Shown: positions 16,183-24,045 of the stretch, piece after piece
How the letters are laid out: every line of letters starts with the position of its first letter
How positions within the stretch are numbered: position 1 is the first letter of the stretch
Source of the DNA: Leucobacter sp. 7(1)
Lineage (GTDB): Bacteria; Actinomycetota; Actinomycetes; Actinomycetales; Microbacteriaceae
Length of the DNA stretch: 57,337 nucleotides
Direction: 5' to 3'
Assembly (NCBI RefSeq): GCF_900163635.1
Contig: NZ_FUID01000067.1
Location: 1-57,337, forward strand
Position numbers and translations under genes: made by a program
The notes under the pieces: model-generated
What the model was told of the DNA's origin: nothing
Database searches by the model: none
Seen by the model: only the letters and a program-made list of their open reading frames with translations

Positions 16183-16970
16183 AGGAGGCGCAGATCCGCC
16201 TCGATCGCGGCGGCCGCCTCCAACGCGAGGGGCAGGTGATGATCCCGCAACCGCCCGAGCGTCTCTCGACTCGCGCTCGTGGAGACGTTCATGGCGGCTA
16301 CGACCTGCCCGTCTCGGCCACGAATCGGCACCGCCGCGGAACGCAGTCCAGCCTCGAGCTCACCGTCCACGATCGCCCAGCCTTGCTCGCGCACGCGCGT
16401 CAGCTCCTCGGCAAGGTCCGCCGCCGTGACAAGCGTGTGTGCGGTGAGCGGCCGGAGATCCTGCGCGTCAAGCGCATCCACTCGCTCGGCCACGGGTAAG
16501 GCAGCGAGCAGCACCCGGCCCATACTCGTCGCGTACGCGGGGAACCGCGTCCCGATGGTGATCCCGACAGTCATGATCCGGCGCGTGGGGACACGGGCGA
16601 CGTACACGATCTCGGCGTCAGCGAGCACGGCCGCGGACACGGATTCGTCGAGGGCACGGGAGAGCCGTTCGAGGTGGGGCTGCATGACCTCGGGGAGTGA
16701 CAGCGCCGAGAGGTAGCTGAAGCCGAGCTCGAGCACACGGGGCGTGAGCGCGAACGTCCGGCCGGTGGAGCGGACATAGCCGAGCGATTCGAGGGTGCGA
16801 AGAAAGCGCCGGGCCGCGGCCGCGGGGATCTCCGCACGGCGCGCGACCTCGCTCAGCGTCAGCTCCGCGTGTTCCGCGTCGAACGCGCGGATCACCGCGA
16901 TCCCGCGCGCGAGCGACTGCACAAAGTCCCCCGCAGGCGCTCCGTTGTTCGTGGTTTCGCTGTCCGTCAC
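16179..16970 (-). CDS. pcaR: IclR-family regulator, PcaR/PobR branch
   Basis: A 263-residue IclR protein: N-terminal winged helix (LTLSEVARRAEIPAAAARRFLRTLESLGYV, about 37-66) and C-terminal effector domain with the TSMGRVLLA stretch (about 155-163). The SLARGIAVI lead-in and RRFLRTLESLGYV are characteristic of the PcaR/PcaU/PobR group that senses beta-ketoadipate, protocatechuate or 4-hydroxybenzoate. It starts with GTG and lies 36 bases downstream of pcaF. It probably binds the repeat pair upstream of pcaI. The exact effector is not determinable. Confidence 0.85.
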   Translation of the reverse strand: MTDSETTNNGAPAGDFVQSLARGIAVIRAFDAEHAELTLSEVARRAEIPAAAARRFLRTLESLGYVRSTGRTFALTPRVLELGFSYLSALSLPEVMQPHLERLSRALDESVSAAVLADAEIVYVARVPTRRIMTVGITIGTRFPAYATSMGRVLLAALPVAERVDALDAQDLRPLTAHTLVTAADLAEELTRVREQGWAIVDGELEAGLRSAAVPIRGRDGQVVAAMNVSTSASRETLGRLRDHHLPLALEAAAAIEADLRLL

Positions 16971-17006
16971 GCACTTACCTTATCCCCGTGGCGGCGCGAA
17001 ACTCGG

Positions 17007-18176
17007 TCATGCCTCCAGGACAAGCGCGAGACCCTGCCCGACACCGATGCAGATCGCCACCACCGCGACCCCGCCGCCGCGGCGCCTGAGTTCGTGCGCG
17101 GCATGGCCAATAATCCGCCCACCCGAGGCCCCGAGCGGGTGCCCGATCGCGAGCGCCCCGCCGTGCACGTTGAGCTTCGCGGGATCCAGATCGGGCCAGC
17201 CGGCGAGACACGCCAGAGCCTGGGACGCGAACGCCTCATTGAGTTCCACGAGATCAACATCGGCCCAGGTCTTTCCGGCTCGCGCGAGCGCCCGGTTCGC
17301 GGCCTCAATCGGGGCGGTCGGGAACGCGTCGGGGTCCACGCCGTGCGCTGCGCGGCCCGCAACCCGGGCGAGCGGCACCCCCTCGAGCACGCCCTCTCCG
17401 GCGAGCAGCACAGCCGAGGCCCCGTCATTGATACCTGAAGAATTTGCCGCGGTCACTGTGCCGTCGACAGCGAAGAGTGGTTTCAACGCAGCAAGCTTCG
17501 CGACCGAGGACCCCTCGCGAATCCCCTCGTCGCGCGCGAGCTCCGCGCCGGGCACCTGGACGATCTCGGCGTCGTAGTGGCCGGCCGCCCACGCGTCCGC
17601 GGCACGCTGGTGCGAGCGGACCGTAAACGCGTCCTGCGCGTCGCGCGTGATCCCCCACTCACGGGCCGTCTGCTCCGCGGCCTGCCCGTTCGAGATTGTC
17701 CAGTGCGTGGCAAGCGCGGGATTGACCATGCGCCATCCGATCGCCGTGTTCCACAGAGTCTGATTGCCCACCGCTGGCCACGGTTTGCCCGATTTCTCGA
17801 CAACATACGGGGCACGGCTCATCGATTCAACGCCCCCCGCGAGAATCACCTCGGCGTCGCCGGATTCGATGGCACGCGCACCCTGGATCACCGCTTCCAC
17901 GGAAGAGGCACAGAGTCGATTGACGGTTACCCCGGTCACGCTCGTGGGGAATCCCGCAAGCAAGGCCCCGAACCGCGCCACGTTGCGGTTGTCCTCCCCG
18001 GCCTGGTTGGCATCGCCGAAGATGACGTCGCCGATCCGCGCTGGATCAAGCGCCGAGCGCTCCACGATACCCCGCATCACCGTTGCGGCGAGATCGTCAG
18101 GCCGGACGCCGGCGAGCGCCCCGCCGGCCCGCCCGAACGGGGTACGCACGGCGTCATAGATATAGGTGGCAGTCAA
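17007..18176 (-). CDS. pcaF: Beta-ketoadipyl-CoA thiolase PcaF
   Basis: A 389-residue thiolase. Catalytic residues are Cys89 in NRLCASSVEAV, His in GHPLGASGGRI (about 345) and Cys in CIGVGQG (about 375); NEAFA is intact. It cleaves beta-ketoadipyl-CoA to succinyl-CoA and acetyl-CoA. It starts with a TTG at 18176 that overlaps the pcaJ stop (TTGA), with GAGGGG as ribosome site. Lying after pcaIJ and before an IclR of the PcaR type supports PcaF rather than a general thiolase. Confidence 0.9.
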   Translation of the reverse strand: MTATYIYDAVRTPFGRAGGALAGVRPDDLAATVMRGIVERSALDPARIGDVIFGDANQAGEDNRNVARFGALLAGFPTSVTGVTVNRLCASSVEAVIQGARAIESGDAEVILAGGVESMSRAPYVVEKSGKPWPAVGNQTLWNTAIGWRMVNPALATHWTISNGQAAEQTAREWGITRDAQDAFTVRSHQRAADAWAAGHYDAEIVQVPGAELARDEGIREGSSVAKLAALKPLFAVDGTVTAANSSGINDGASAVLLAGEGVLEGVPLARVAGRAAHGVDPDAFPTAPIEAANRALARAGKTWADVDLVELNEAFASQALACLAGWPDLDPAKLNVHGGALAIGHPLGASGGRIIGHAAHELRRRGGGVAVVAICIGVGQGLALVLEA

Positions 18177-18829
18177 TTCTGGTTCCCCTCGGTCGCGTCC
18201 TGCAGATCAAGTCCGGTGAGCTCGCGGAGTTCTGCGAGTGTGCTCGTGCCGAGCAGTTCCCGCACGGCGAATCCGCCCGGGACTACGTCAAACACCGCGC
18301 GGTCTGTGTAGACGCGGGACACGCATCCGGCGCCCGTGAGTGGGTAGCTACACGCGGCCACGAGCTTCGATTCCCCTTGCTTGGTCAGGAGGTCTGTCAT
18401 TACGTAGACGTCGCGCGCACCGATGGCGAGATCCATCGCGCCGCCAACGGCTGGGATCGCGCCCGGTGCCCCGGTCGACCAGTTTGCGAGGTCACCGTTT
18501 TCCGCGACCTGGAAGGCACCCAGCACGCACACGTCAAGGTGCCCGCCTCGCATCATCGCGAAAGAATCGGCGTGATGGAAATACGCGGCCCCGGTGACCG
18601 CGGTCACGGCCTGCTTACCGGCGTTGATCAGATCCGGGTCCACGCGATTGGCCGTTGGCGCGGGACCCATGCCGAGCATGCCGTTCTCGGTGTGCAGGAC
18701 CACTTCCTGCTCGGGAAGCAGGTAGTTGGCGACGAGCGTCGGTGCTCCGATCCCGAGATTCACGATCGCGCCCTCCGGGATGTCGGCGGCGATGCGTGCC
18801 GCGAGTTCCTGTCTACTGATCCCGCTCAT
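18173..18829 (-). CDS. pcaJ: 3-oxoadipate CoA-transferase subunit B (PcaJ)
   Basis: A 218-residue beta subunit of a family I CoA transferase. IVNLGIGAPTLVANYL (about 20-35) and the catalytic Glu in LHTENGMLGMG (about 45-55) are present, followed by GGHLDVCVLGAFQV. The ATG at 18829 overlaps the pcaI stop (ATGA). It transfers CoA from succinyl-CoA to beta-ketoadipate together with subunit A. Family members using acetoacetate look similar; the link to pcaF and the IclR regulator decides the assignment. Confidence 0.9.
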   Translation of the reverse strand: MSGISRQELAARIAADIPEGAIVNLGIGAPTLVANYLLPEQEVVLHTENGMLGMGPAPTANRVDPDLINAGKQAVTAVTGAAYFHHADSFAMMRGGHLDVCVLGAFQVAENGDLANWSTGAPGAIPAVGGAMDLAIGARDVYVMTDLLTKQGESKLVAACSYPLTGAGCVSRVYTDRAVFDVVPGGFAVRELLGTSTLAELRELTGLDLQDATEGNQN

Positions 18830-19593
18830 CGTGCGCCCGCTTCCGTGTGGTTCATTCCTGCCGCGCCCGCAAGTGCGTTCCCCTCGAGGTCGACGCCTCC
18901 GACAAACGCGCCGTCCCGCAACCACCGCCGTTCCCCGACCGCAACCGCACGGTCGACAAAGATGCCTGGTGTCACTACCGCTTCGGGGTCGAGAGCTCCC
19001 AGCTCCACGATCTCGTCGACCTGCACGATCGTGGTCGATGCGGCCGTTGCCATGATCGGCCCGAAGTTGCGAGCGGTCTCCCGGTACACGAGGTTGCCCC
19101 AGCGGTCGGCCGCACGGGCGCTGATCAACGCGAAGTCAGCCCTGATCGGGTACTCCAGAGCGTACACTCGCCCGTCAATCTCCCGGGTTTCCTTGCCCGC
19201 TGCAAGCTCGGTCCCCACCCCGGTCGGCGTGAAGAACGCGCCGATGCCGGCACCGGCGGCTCGGATCCGTTCGGCAAGGTTGCCCTGTGGCACGAGTTCG
19301 AGCTCAATGGCACCTTCGCGGTAGAGACCGTCGAACACCCATGAGTCGCTCTGCCGCGGAAAGGAGCAGATGATCTTGCGGACGCGACGCTTCGCGAGCA
19401 GAGCCGCGAGGCCCACGTCACCGTTACCCGCGTTGTTGTTCACAATTGTGAGATCGCTCGCGCCCTGCTCGATCAACGCATTGATGAGCTCGACGGGCTG
19501 TCCCGCGCGACCGAAGCCCCCGATCATCACGGTGGCTCCGTCGGGAATTCCGGCGACGGCCTCCCCCGGAGACTGCACGGTCTTATCGATCAT
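18826..19593 (-). CDS. pcaI: 3-oxoadipate CoA-transferase subunit A (PcaI)
   Basis: The 255-residue alpha subunit. The family motif is MIGGFGRAGQPVELINAL (about 22-39), with the LVPQGNLAERIRAAGAGIGAFFTPTG region after residue 100. It is the first gene of pcaI-pcaJ-pcaF-pcaR-FUSC, with consecutive 4-base overlaps that imply one transcript. Two IclR-like repeats lie 26 and 45 bases upstream. The C-terminal tail is a little longer than usual (GMNHTEAGAR). Confidence 0.9.
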   Translation of the reverse strand: MIDKTVQSPGEAVAGIPDGATVMIGGFGRAGQPVELINALIEQGASDLTIVNNNAGNGDVGLAALLAKRRVRKIICSFPRQSDSWVFDGLYREGAIELELVPQGNLAERIRAAGAGIGAFFTPTGVGTELAAGKETREIDGRVYALEYPIRADFALISARAADRWGNLVYRETARNFGPIMATAASTTIVQVDEIVELGALDPEAVVTPGIFVDRAVAVGERRWLRDGAFVGGVDLEGNALAGAAGMNHTEAGAR

Positions 19594-19618
19594 TTGGGCT
19601 CCTTCACCTCATCCGCTA

Positions 19619-19652
19619 TTTCGCTAAGCGAAAGCATATTCGTTGATCGAAA
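19619..19652. promoter_or_regulatory. Tandem IclR/PcaR-type operators upstream of pcaI
   Basis: TTTCGCTAAGCGAAA (19619-19633) is a perfect palindrome around one base, and ATTCGTTGATCGAAA (19638-19652) repeats it at 11 of 15 positions, with centres 19 bases apart. The TTCG-N5-CGAA core resembles the PcaR operator described in Pseudomonas. The sites lie in the 114-base gap between pcaI and the divergent MFS gene and could regulate both. Confidence 0.65.
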
Positions 19653-19707
19653 TCTAGCATGGATTGCCGCCCCCCGCCACGCCCAAATCTCCGGTAAGGT
19701 CCGAATC

Positions 19708-21006
19708 GTGCACACCCCTCGACAGCCCGAACGCCTCTGGGGGCCACTGCTCCTCGCCATCTGCCTCGTCGCGATCAATCTGCGCATGACGATCACCGGC
19801 CTCGGGCCCCTGATCGAGCAGATCGCCGCCGACCAGGGCGTCGCCGCCGCGACCCTCGGCGGGCTCGCATCGGTGCCGCTGCTCGCGTGGGCCGCTGTTT
19901 CTCCTTTGGCCCACGGACTGAGCATGCGGTTCGGGATCTCCCGCGTCGTAACGTGGTCGCTCGTGGCTCTCGCCGTCGGCACCGTCTGGCGCTCCCTCCC
20001 CGGGAGTCCTGCTCACCTCTGGCTCGGGACCGCGTTCATCGGGGCGGCGCTCGCGATTGGGAACGTCCTGATCCCCGCCGTGATTCGACGTGACTTCCCC
20101 TCCCGGATTCCCCTGGTGATGGGACTCTATACGGGCATCCTCGGGACGTTTGGTGCCGTGTCGGCCGGCCTCGTCGTGCCGGTGTCGCAGCTGGTGATCG
20201 CGGGCGATCCACTCGGCTGGCGCGGCGCGCTGCTCGCGACCGGTGTGGTGATCCCGTGTGCACTCGTCGCGTGGCTCGTGGCCAATCGTTGGCGCGGCGG
20301 CTCGCCGCACACCGGGCGAATCACCGTCAGTGCGACCGCCTCGGGGCCGCACCCGAACCCCACCACTGGCACGACGGACATCCCCACCACGGCACCGCGA
20401 AACCGGGTCCCCGGAATCGGGAACCGGGTCTGGGGTGACCCGGTTGCCTGGTCAATCGCCGGCTTCATGGGCATGCAGTCCATGATGTTCTACACCTCCG
20501 CAACCTGGCTCGCGCCGATCCGGACCGACGCCGGGAGCTCCGACATCGCCGCCGGACTCGATGTCATGTTCATGCAGGTCGTCGGCATCGTGGGATCGCT
20601 CGCGCTCCCCCTGATCTACCGGGGCCGGATGCGCCGCTGGATGCCCGCGATCCTCCCTGCCGTGTGGGGGGCCGCGTTTGTCGGGATCGTGCTTGCCGAC
20701 GGGCCAGCGCTGCACTGGATCCTGCTCAGCGGTTTCTGCTCGGGTGCGCTGCTGAGCATGTCGCTCCTCTTCATGGCGGTGCGTGCCCGGGAACAAGAGA
20801 CCGCGAGTGCGCTCTCCGGCATGGCGCAGTCCGTGGGCTATCTCATTGCCGCGGCGGGGCCTCTCGCGTTCGGCTGGCTGCGCTCCCTCTCGGGCGGCTG
20901 GGGTGCCCCGCTCTGGTTCGCGGTCGGAGCGGTGCTCGTGCAAGTGCTGCTCGGGCTACAGCTGGGACGCGGGCGGATGGTGTTCGAGCGCCGACCCCGC
21001 GACTAA
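19708..21006 (+). CDS. MFS transporter, CynX/NimT family
   Basis: A 432-residue, twelve-helix major facilitator with the CynX-like start LWGPLLLAICLVAINLRM and a long polar loop (about 210-255) between the two six-helix halves. The GTG at 19708 with AAGGT at the right distance is preferred over the longer open frame. CynX/NimT members transport cyanate, nitroimidazoles or unknown anions. It is divergent from the pca operon and shares the promoter gap that holds the IclR sites, so a role in uptake or export linked to aromatic metabolism is possible but unproven. Confidence 0.82.
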   Translation: MHTPRQPERLWGPLLLAICLVAINLRMTITGLGPLIEQIAADQGVAAATLGGLASVPLLAWAAVSPLAHGLSMRFGISRVVTWSLVALAVGTVWRSLPGSPAHLWLGTAFIGAALAIGNVLIPAVIRRDFPSRIPLVMGLYTGILGTFGAVSAGLVVPVSQLVIAGDPLGWRGALLATGVVIPCALVAWLVANRWRGGSPHTGRITVSATASGPHPNPTTGTTDIPTTAPRNRVPGIGNRVWGDPVAWSIAGFMGMQSMMFYTSATWLAPIRTDAGSSDIAAGLDVMFMQVVGIVGSLALPLIYRGRMRRWMPAILPAVWGAAFVGIVLADGPALHWILLSGFCSGALLSMSLLFMAVRAREQETASALSGMAQSVGYLIAAAGPLAFGWLRSLSGGWGAPLWFAVGAVLVQVLLGLQLGRGRMVFERRPRD

Positions 21007-21086
21007 GCCCGCGCGCTAACCACAGGAAAACCCCTGGTCACCAACCATACCGATGCGGGCATTCTCAGCTACTGATCCGGAAAAGC

Positions 21087-21116
21087 TTGACTTCCTGGGG
21101 GCAGGCTCCGCAGAAT
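21087..21116 (+). promoter_or_regulatory. Candidate promoter in the gap before the malic enzyme gene
   Basis: TTGACT (21087-21092) and CAGAAT (21111-21116) are spaced 18 bases apart. The 357-base gap (21007-21363) between the MFS stop and the malic enzyme start holds this candidate in its less GC-rich part and nothing else that I can recognise; the open frame that runs through its 3' half encodes a low-complexity stretch absent from malic enzymes. Confidence 0.4.
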
Positions 21117-21363
21117 AGCGGGAATTCTGAGTGCACCGAAGCCCGGGTGCGGTCCCGTGACCAACCCGCCTCCGGCGCCCAGCACGACCCCCGCTGCGAA
21201 CTTCTCAGAGCCAGGGAATTGTGCGCCGGATCCGGCGGCCGTTCGCCGCTATGTGCCGTCACGGCCATTCCACGCCCCGCCCCTCGCGCTGCACCGTCGC
21301 AGGTCGAGCCGCGCACCTACCGAGCAACGTGGCCCGGGGCCCCAACTGAGAGTGAGACTGACC

Positions 21364-22584
21364 GTGTCCCAGACCCCAATCCCGGCCGCAGCCGCAGCCG
21401 CCCAGCCGACCACTGCTGCCCAACAATCCGCCGGCGCACAGCCGATCACCGATGAAGAGATCTTCGCCGCGCACGCGGGCGGCAAACTCGCGATCGACGT
21501 GACGCGTCCGATCCACACGAGCCGCGACCTGTCGATCGTGTACACGCCGGGCGTTGCCCAGGTGAGCCGCGGCATTGCCGCCGATCCGGCACTCGCCGAC
21601 ACCCACACGTGGGCCTCCCGCCTCGTCGCCGTTGTATCCGACGGCACAGCTGTTTTGGGTCTCGGTGACATTGGCGCGAGCGCGTCCCTTCCCGTGATGG
21701 AGGGAAAGTCCGCGCTCTTCAAGACATTCGCGGGGCTGAACTCGATCCCGATCGTGCTCGACACCACGGACACTGACGAGATCGTCGAGACGCTTGTGCG
21801 CATCGCCCCGAGCTTCGGGGCCGTCAATCTCGAGGATGTGTCTGCCCCACGCTGCTTTGAGCTGGAGCGTCGCCTGATCGAGGCGCTCGACATGCCCGTC
21901 ATGCACGACGACCAGCACGGGACCGCCGTCGTTGTCGCAGCGGCTCTGCTCGGCGCGACCCGGGTGGTGGCGAAGGAACTCACGGAACTTCGCGTGGTGA
22001 TTTCCGGAGCGGGGGCCGCGGGCGTCGCGGTGGCTGAGATGCTGCTTGCGCTGCAGGTTCCGGACATCGTGATCCTCGATTCCCGCGGCACTCTGCACAC
22101 CGGACGGGAAGATCTCAGTGGCGTGAAACACGACCTCGCCCTCCGCACCAACCCGCGGTCCGTCGCGGGCGGCACCGCCGAGGCCCTCGCGGGCGCGGAC
22201 GTGTTCGTCGGGGTGTCCTCGTCGTCACTTCCTGAAGCGCACGCCGCACATATGACCTCCGACGCCATCATTTTCGCGCTCTCGAACCCCGACCCGGAGA
22301 TCGCCCCCGACGTGGCTCGTCGCCACGCGACCGTCGTCGCGACGGGGCGGAGCGATTACCCGAATCAGATCAACAACGTGCTCGCGTTCCCCGGGATCTT
22401 CCGGGGTGCGCTTGACGCGGATGCGCGCCGGATCACGCTCGCGATGAAGCTCGCGGCCGCACACGCGATCGCTGAGCTGGCTGCGCCGGATCTGGCACCG
22501 GATCACATCGTGCCGAGTGCGCTCGACCCGCGCGTGGCTCCCGCGGTCGCCGCCGCGGTGATGGCCGCGTCGCGGGAAGGCTAG
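21364..22584 (+). CDS. NAD(P)-dependent malic enzyme
   Basis: A 406-residue malic enzyme of the short bacterial type without a phosphotransacetylase tail. SIVYTPGVAQVSRGI holds the catalytic Tyr, EGKSALFKTFAGL the catalytic Lys, and VNLEDVSAPRCFELE and MPVMHDDQHGTA the metal ligands; the Rossmann motif is VISGAGAAGVAVAEM. It decarboxylates malate to pyruvate, which gives pyruvate for biosynthesis when cells grow on C4 products such as succinyl-CoA from aromatics. The GTG at 21364 (or 21352) is used as start because the family begins near ITDEEIFAAH. Confidence 0.9.
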   Translation: MSQTPIPAAAAAAQPTTAAQQSAGAQPITDEEIFAAHAGGKLAIDVTRPIHTSRDLSIVYTPGVAQVSRGIAADPALADTHTWASRLVAVVSDGTAVLGLGDIGASASLPVMEGKSALFKTFAGLNSIPIVLDTTDTDEIVETLVRIAPSFGAVNLEDVSAPRCFELERRLIEALDMPVMHDDQHGTAVVVAAALLGATRVVAKELTELRVVISGAGAAGVAVAEMLLALQVPDIVILDSRGTLHTGREDLSGVKHDLALRTNPRSVAGGTAEALAGADVFVGVSSSSLPEAHAAHMTSDAIIFALSNPDPEIAPDVARRHATVVATGRSDYPNQINNVLAFPGIFRGALDADARRITLAMKLAAAHAIAELAAPDLAPDHIVPSALDPRVAPAVAAAVMAASREG

Positions 22585-22593
22585 CGCGAAAGA

Positions 22594-22623
22594 GGGGGCC
22601 GGCCCCACCCCGGCCCGGCCCCC
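22594..22623. terminator. GC-rich terminator between malic enzyme and thiolase genes
   Basis: GGGGGCCGG (22594-22602) pairs with CCGGCCCCC (22615-22623). It occupies the 50-base gap between the two convergent genes. A run of A on the plus strand at 22629-22633 gives the minus-strand gene no proper U-tract after the hairpin, so it is mainly a stem-type stop. Confidence 0.5.
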
Positions 22624-22634
22624 AGCTGGAAAAA

Positions 22635-23807
22635 CTAGAGTGCGCGGAGCACCAGGGCCGAACCCTGGCCGCCACCGCCGCAGATCCCTGCCGCGCCAAC
22701 GGTGCCGGATCCGGCCGCCGCGAGCTGACGGGCCAGCGTGCCCACGATGCGCGCACCGGAGGCCCCGATCGGGTGACCGAGGGCAATCGCGCCGCCGTGC
22801 GGGTTGACGATCGCGGGATCCAGCTCGAGCTCGTGCGTCGACTGCAGGCCGACCGAAGCGAAGGCCTCGTTGATCTCGACGGCGGCGAGGTCCGCGGCGG
22901 CGATTCCCTCGGTCTTCGCGAGGGCCGCGGCGATCGCGCGGGCGGGCTGCGAGTGCAGGTGGGTGTCCGGGCCCGCGACAAAGGCGGTCGCCTCGACCTG
23001 GGCGATGGGCTGCAGGCCGAGGCGCTCGGCCGCGGCGGCGCTCACGAGCACAAGCGCGGCCGCGCCGTCGGTGATCTGCGAGGCGTTGCCCGCGGTGATG
23101 GTGCCGTCGGCGGCGAAGGACGGCCGCAGCTTCGCAAGACCCTCGGCGGTGGTGTCGGCGCGCACGCCGTCGTCCGAGCTCACGACGGTGTCGCCACGGC
23201 GGGACGTCACCGTGAAGGGAGCGATCTCCTCCGCGAGGAACTCTGCGGAGGCTGCGGCGCGCTGGTGCGAAGCCGCGGCGAACGCGTCTTGCGCCTCGCG
23301 GCCGAGACCGAGCACGCCATTGCCGGTCTCGGTCAGCGCACCCATCGCGACCTGGTCGAATGCGTCAGAGAGACCGTCACGCTCAACAGTGTCGACGAGC
23401 TGGGCCGTACCGTACTTCGTGCCGGCGCGCAGGGGCATCACGTGCGGTGCGAGAGACATCGACTCCTGCCCCACGGCGAGCACAATCTCGGCCTCGCCTG
23501 CAGCGATCAACCGGACCGCGTGGGTCACGGCTTCGGCCCCGGAGAGGCACACAGCGTTCAGCGTGATTGCGGGGGTGGTGAGCGGGATCCCCGCGCCGAC
23601 CGCAGTCTGTCGCGCCGGGTTCTGCCCGGCCCCGGCCTGGAGCACCTGTCCCACGACAACCGAGTCCACCTGCTCGGGGCTGACCCCGGCACGCTCCAGG
23701 GCCGCGCGCGCGGCGTGGGCGCCGAGCACGGTCGCGGGCTGCGCGGCAAGCTGGCCGGTGAAGCGGGTGAACGGAGTGCGGGCGTAGCCAGCGATCAATG
23801 CGGTCAA
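22635..23807 (-). CDS. Acetyl-CoA C-acetyltransferase (thiolase)
   Basis: A 390-residue thiolase. The nucleophile Cys is in LNAVCLSGAEAVTHAV (about residue 90), His in GHPIGASGARI (about 345) and the second Cys in ICGGGGQGSALVL (about 375). It starts with TTG at 23807 behind a strong GAGGAGG site; the longer open frame is not used. It is distinct from the pcaF product. General biosynthetic or degradative acetoacetyl-CoA thiolase activity is likely. The gene stands alone. Confidence 0.9.
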   Translation of the reverse strand: MTALIAGYARTPFTRFTGQLAAQPATVLGAHAARAALERAGVSPEQVDSVVVGQVLQAGAGQNPARQTAVGAGIPLTTPAITLNAVCLSGAEAVTHAVRLIAAGEAEIVLAVGQESMSLAPHVMPLRAGTKYGTAQLVDTVERDGLSDAFDQVAMGALTETGNGVLGLGREAQDAFAAASHQRAAASAEFLAEEIAPFTVTSRRGDTVVSSDDGVRADTTAEGLAKLRPSFAADGTITAGNASQITDGAAALVLVSAAAAERLGLQPIAQVEATAFVAGPDTHLHSQPARAIAAALAKTEGIAAADLAAVEINEAFASVGLQSTHELELDPAIVNPHGGAIALGHPIGASGARIVGTLARQLAAAGSGTVGAAGICGGGGQGSALVLRAL

Positions 23808-24045
23808 GGTGAGCCTCCTCGGGAATCCGGATCCGCGCGGCACACTGTGGGTGCACGCTGAGCGCGGCAGGCGCGCCGCTCGAGACGGCGCAACTGTGTT
23901 ACGGCAATCCTGACAGGCTCCACGCGCACAGCCGAGCGGCATCTGGCACAGTTCTCTCGCCAAGCGCTGTGCATGGCGGCGCGCACTATCCGTTCAGCAT
24001 GGCCCCCGTCAGGTCCAACACACCGCCGCCGATTAGGCTGAAACA

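Noticed and set aside
21157..21363. 69-residue N-terminal extension of malic enzyme
   Set aside because: Low-complexity, Pro/Ala/Arg-rich, unlike malic enzymes, which begin near ITDEEIFAAH; it covers the likely promoter and leader.
22773..23861. 362-residue plus-strand open frame opposite the thiolase
   Set aside because: An antisense shadow of a complete, motif-bearing thiolase; Arg/Gly/His-rich without family resemblance.
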